Assembly: GCA_017541565.1 (NCBI GenBank)
Contig: JAFXYU010000121.1
Coordinates: 1-15,161, forward strand
Reading direction: 5' to 3'
DNA length: 15,161 nucleotides
Source: a bacterium
Lineage (GTDB): Bacteria; Cyanobacteriota; Vampirovibrionia; Gastranaerophilales; Gastranaerophilaceae
Positions 12,142 through 15,161 of the stretch are shown here, piece after piece (the first letter of the stretch is position 1; every line of letters starts with the position of its first letter). Both the position numbers and the translations under genes were made by a program. The notes below the pieces were generated by a model that was not told the DNA's origin, searched no databases, and saw nothing but the letters and a program-made list of their open reading frames with translations.

Positions 12142-14666
12142 ATACAATGATGCGTATATCCTTAACTCTTGTAGCCTTCGACAAAATGTCGAGGGTTGTT
12201 CGTGAAGCCGTAAATAAATCAGATGCAGAGTTTGATAAATTACAAAAGAAGATTAAGGAGACAGCCGATAGAGTTGATAAACTCGGACAAAGTATTGCAA
12301 AAATAGGTGCAGGTTTTACAGCTGCCGGCATGGGTGTAGCCTATAAACTCGGCATTACAGAAGCAATTCCGGAAGCATTTGCAATGGAACACAGACTTCG
12401 TGAATTAGGGAACGTAGGACAATTATCTGCAAAACAATTAGAAGAAATGGATAAAAGGCTTGGTGATATTTCTCGTCATACAAACCAATTCAGAAGTGAA
12501 ATATCTGAAGGTTTGAATGTTCTAGTTGCATCAGGTATTGCTCCGGAAGCTGCTCTTGATTATATGAATGTAATCGGCAGAACGGCAACCGCAGCACAAG
12601 CAGAGATAGTTGATATTTCAAAAACTGCTTTTGCAGTTACGGACAACTTAAAAGTAAATGTTGCTGATTTAGGTAAAACAATGGACATACTTGCACAAGC
12701 CGGTAAAGAGGGCAGATTTGAATTAAAAGATATGTCTGCTGCGTTCCCGTCTTTAACTGCCGGTGCTTCGATGTTAGGAATGAAAGGAATTCCTGCCGTA
12801 ACTCAATTAGGTGCAGCTCTTCAAGTTGCAATGAAAGGTGCCGGTTCTGCGGCAGAAGCAGCCACAAACTTTGAAAGTTTCTTACAAAGTATAACTTCTC
12901 CGATGGCAGTAAGAAGATTTGAAGAACTATACGGAGTTGACCTCCCTAAATTTTTGAATCAGGTTATTGCCGAGAATAAGGATCCTATTGAGGAGATGGT
13001 AGTTTTAATCAACCAACTCACAGGCGGTGATGTATTCGCTGTGTCGGAAATTTTCAGGAATAAAACAGACCTGAACTTCCTTAAACCTATGATGCAAAAC
13101 CTCGATGAGTATAGACGAATCAAAGAATCCGCTTTGAATGCAAATGGTGTAATGGATGAAGACTTTAACCATATGCTTGAAACTACAAGCGAACAATTTA
13201 AACTCTTAAAAATCAATATGAAAGAGTTAGTCTTTCCTCATCTTCATAAACCGATTCAGATATTAAATGAATGGCTGACTAAAATAAATAAAAATCCTGT
13301 CCTTCAAAAAGGTTTATTTGCCGGAGTAATTGGCACAATTGGACTCGGTTTATTATTGACTGGTATTGGTACGGCAATAATGATTATCGGGAAATTTATC
13401 GGAGCATACGGACAAGCACTTAACGGAATAAGAGCAATTGCTCCTAAAATAAAATTCTTACTCGGTGATTTATTCCAATTTTTGCAGTTACGTTCTTTTA
13501 ATATCCGTTTCTTGAACGGACAGGGCGGATATTTAGGTGCATTTTTATCTGATATACAAAGGCTTGATTCAGGAATGAAAAAAAGTATTAAAAGTGGTTT
13601 TAATGACTTTTTAAATGGCTTTAAAAACTTTCCTAAAAATATAATGAATTCAACAATTGCATTTAAAGATTGGACAGTTGCAGTTATCAAAGGAATTCCG
13701 TCAGCTACAATTAAAGGACTGAACGCAATTAAAAACGGATTTTTGGGAATTCCGGGAATGATTAAAAATGCTGTAATTGCTTTTAGAACTTTCTCTTTAA
13801 CTCTGCTAACTTCCCCAATTGGTTGGATAGCATTAGCAATTGGAGCGGCTGCATTATTAATATATAAATTTTGGAAACCAATCACAGGATTTTTTAAAGG
13901 TGTGTGGCAGGGACTTCGTGAAGGTCTCGCACCTTTAATGCCTTTATTTAAAAGAATAGGCGAAGCTATATCTCCTATACTTGTTCCGATAAAAGCAGTT
14001 ATTGATTGGATTAAAAAGATTTTAAAACCTGTTGAAGATACCGGTGGAGCAGCCGAAAAAATGGGTGTTCGTTTCGGTAAAGCAATTGCTAATATCATTG
14101 TAAAAATAACCGAGTTAATAACAAAGGTATTTGAATGTGGCAAAAAAATTGGAGATATGCTTTCAAACGGCATTTTATCAACAGTAAACAAAACAAGAGA
14201 TGCAATTGGAAAACACGCACAAATTATCCGAGACCATTTGCCACACTCTCCTGCTAAATCAGGACCATTAAAGGATTTACACAAAGTAAAAATAATTGAA
14301 ACAGTTGCCTCAACTATGAAACCACAGCCTCTTGTATCGGCAATGAATAAAACTTTGGAAGTAATTGCAAGACATTCTTTTAAAGCAATTCCAAAGTTTG
14401 AAATAAATCCGATACCACAATTAAAAACAGTTAGTAAAAAACCTGAAATTATGACAACCTCCGGATTTAATAAACAACAAAGAACACAAGAAATTCCAAC
14501 ACGTTCAGAATTAAAAAATTCCTCTGTCATAAATTACAATCCGACAATTAATATCACAGGAACAGGATCTAAAGAAGATTTTAAACAACTTCTCAAACAA
14601 CACAAAGACGAGCTTTTAAAATTATTAAAAGCAGAAAATGAACGGAAAGTGAGGTTAGTATACTGA
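12135..14666 (+). CDS. Tail tape measure protein (P2 gpT-like), 843 aa
   Basis: It is the largest gene of the tail module and directly follows the E/E' chaperone, as expected. Seen: an N-terminal coiled segment (about residues 25-58), a core of the tape-measure type (about 85-290, including MEHRLRELGNVGQLSAKQLE), two hydrophobic segments (about 394-418, Gly-rich; and about 556-577, SPIGWIALAIGAAALLIYKF), and a C-terminal PHSPAKSGPLKDLHK motif. The last residues form a charged helix. This protein sets tail length inside the tube and passes through the host envelope at infection. By the usual rough rule of 1.5 angstroms per residue, the tail would be about 120-130 nm. The start overlaps the E' stop; the end overlaps gpU (TGATG). 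A long antisense open frame inside it is a shadow. Confidence 0.93.
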   Translation: MLDTMMRISLTLVAFDKMSRVVREAVNKSDAEFDKLQKKIKETADRVDKLGQSIAKIGAGFTAAGMGVAYKLGITEAIPEAFAMEHRLRELGNVGQLSAKQLEEMDKRLGDISRHTNQFRSEISEGLNVLVASGIAPEAALDYMNVIGRTATAAQAEIVDISKTAFAVTDNLKVNVADLGKTMDILAQAGKEGRFELKDMSAAFPSLTAGASMLGMKGIPAVTQLGAALQVAMKGAGSAAEAATNFESFLQSITSPMAVRRFEELYGVDLPKFLNQVIAENKDPIEEMVVLINQLTGGDVFAVSEIFRNKTDLNFLKPMMQNLDEYRRIKESALNANGVMDEDFNHMLETTSEQFKLLKINMKELVFPHLHKPIQILNEWLTKINKNPVLQKGLFAGVIGTIGLGLLLTGIGTAIMIIGKFIGAYGQALNGIRAIAPKIKFLLGDLFQFLQLRSFNIRFLNGQGGYLGAFLSDIQRLDSGMKKSIKSGFNDFLNGFKNFPKNIMNSTIAFKDWTVAVIKGIPSATIKGLNAIKNGFLGIPGMIKNAVIAFRTFSLTLLTSPIGWIALAIGAAALLIYKFWKPITGFFKGVWQGLREGLAPLMPLFKRIGEAISPILVPIKAVIDWIKKILKPVEDTGGAAEKMGVRFGKAIANIIVKITELITKVFECGKKIGDMLSNGILSTVNKTRDAIGKHAQIIRDHLPHSPAKSGPLKDLHKVKIIETVASTMKPQPLVSAMNKTLEVIARHSFKAIPKFEINPIPQLKTVSKKPEIMTTSGFNKQQRTQEIPTRSELKNSSVINYNPTINITGTGSKEDFKQLLKQHKDELLKLLKAENERKVRLVY

Positions 14667-15088
14667 TGTTTGCACAGCTTGGGGACATAGTTTTTGAAAT
14701 AATACCTTCTTTTAACGGACATAGTGAAACTACCTCATATAATTATGTCCAACATGAACGTATTGAAAATAAACCTCTCTTGCAGTTCCTCGGCAAAAAT
14801 TTACAGGAATACGAACTGGTTTTACATTTTCACCAATCATTTTGTATTCCGGAGGATGAAATTAAAAAACTGAAAAATGCAGCAGATAAAGCCTTGCCTC
14901 TTAAATTTATCAAAGGTAATGGCGAGTATGTCGGAATATTTGTTATTGAACAAATAAAAGAATCTACCGAACAAACAAGTGCAAAAGGAGATGTTATCTC
15001 TATTCAGCTAGAAGTAAAACTAAAAGAATTTGCAGGGAAAATACCCGAAGAAAAAAATAAACAGAAAGGATTTAAGAAAAAAGCGTGA
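14666..15088 (+). CDS. Tail protein, P2 gpU-like, 140 aa
   Basis: The opening FAQLGDIVFEIIPSFNGHSE, then the conserved HERIENKPLLQFLGKNLQEYELVLHFHQSFC region (given in parts: HERIENKPLLQFLG, then QEYELVLHFHQSFC) and a final KGDVISIQLEVKLKEF strand follow the gpU pattern. Known: gpU completes the tail terminus in P2, and lies just after the tape measure. The start is the ATG in TGATG at the end of the tape-measure gene, with GAGG 11 bases upstream. A Lys-rich tail (KNKQKGFKKKA) ends the protein and overlaps the next start (GTGA). Confidence 0.9.
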   Translation: MFAQLGDIVFEIIPSFNGHSETTSYNYVQHERIENKPLLQFLGKNLQEYELVLHFHQSFCIPEDEIKKLKNAADKALPLKFIKGNGEYVGIFVIEQIKESTEQTSAKGDVISIQLEVKLKEFAGKIPEEKNKQKGFKKKA

Positions 15089-15161
15089 CGGAATATTATT
15101 CATACGTTACAAAAGACAATGACAGATGGGATTTGATATCGCACCATTTTTATAACACACC
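15085..15161 (+). CDS. Start of P2 gpX-like (LysM-like) tail protein, cut by window edge
   Basis: A GTG overlapping the gpU stop (GTGA) opens a frame that reads TEYYSYVTKDNDRWDLISHH and then FYNT to the window end without a stop. The phrase around DRWDLIS..FYN is the LysM-like beginning of gpX proteins, which follow gpU in P2-type tails and bind near the baseplate or hub. Only 25 residues are visible. The ribosome binding site is weak, and coupling to gpU is likely. Confidence 0.75.
   Translation, partial: MTEYYSYVTKDNDRWDLISHHFYNT

Noticed and set aside
13304..14530. A 408-codon open frame on the minus strand inside the tape-measure gene
   Set aside because: It lies wholly antisense to a well-supported gene in the same frame register, has no ribosome binding site, and its residues read like the complement of the tape-measure codon pattern. 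Long antisense frames of this sort arise from codon bias.
1..15161. CRISPR arrays, tRNA genes, insertion sequences, attachment sites or an origin
   Set aside because: No regularly spaced repeats, cloverleaf-like segments, transposase genes or terminal repeats were seen. The window is almost fully occupied by structural phage genes.

Overview
The window is a block of virion genes from an AT-rich (about 35% G+C by eye) contractile-tailed phage or prophage, most likely of a bacterium that uses strong Shine-Dalgarno sequences. No host gene, integrase, transposase, attachment site, tRNA or rRNA is visible, so neither the host nor the state (integrated or free) can be named. The head genes are of the Mu type (portal gp29/DUF935, gp28-type terminase, gp27-type small protein, MuF, gpI-type protease, DUF1320, DUF1834). 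The tail genes follow the phage P2 order: sheath FI, tube FII, chaperone E/E', tape measure T, U, X.

Layout. Two divergent operons leave a 227-base control region (6238-6464). The leftward operon (6237 to 1, minus strand) encodes a small membrane protein, a gp26-like coiled protein, a small-terminase-like HTH protein, the large terminase, the portal, a Dcm-type cytosine-5 methyltransferase, the MuF minor head protein and a Dam-type adenine methyltransferase cut by the window edge. The rightward operon (6465 to 15161) encodes the protease/scaffold, major capsid protein, a small accessory protein, a DUF2190-like decoration protein, DUF1320 and DUF1834 head-tail joining proteins, sheath, a small Cys-rich protein, tube, the tail chaperone pair, tape measure, gpU and the start of gpX. 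Splitting terminase/portal from scaffold/capsid resembles P2 (P-Q against O-N-M-L), whereas the genes are Mu-like.

How the genes work together. The leftward genes package DNA into heads and, through two orphan methyltransferases, probably modify it; the rightward genes build the capsid, the neck and a contractile tail. Nearly every junction overlaps (TAATG, ATGA, TAGTG, GTGA), which indicates tight translational coupling. The best single observation is a complete programmed -1 frameshift signal in the tail chaperone gene: heptamer GGGAAAG at 11908-11914, a 7-base spacer, and a perfect 6-bp hairpin at 11922-11939. It would fuse the 105-residue E protein to an otherwise startless -1 frame that stays open to 12141, giving a 150-residue E-E' product. 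Other points worth a look are the methyltransferases lodged among head genes, a palindrome-rich divergent control region, a Cys-rich small protein between sheath and tube, and strong enrichment of TCCGGA with depletion of GATC.
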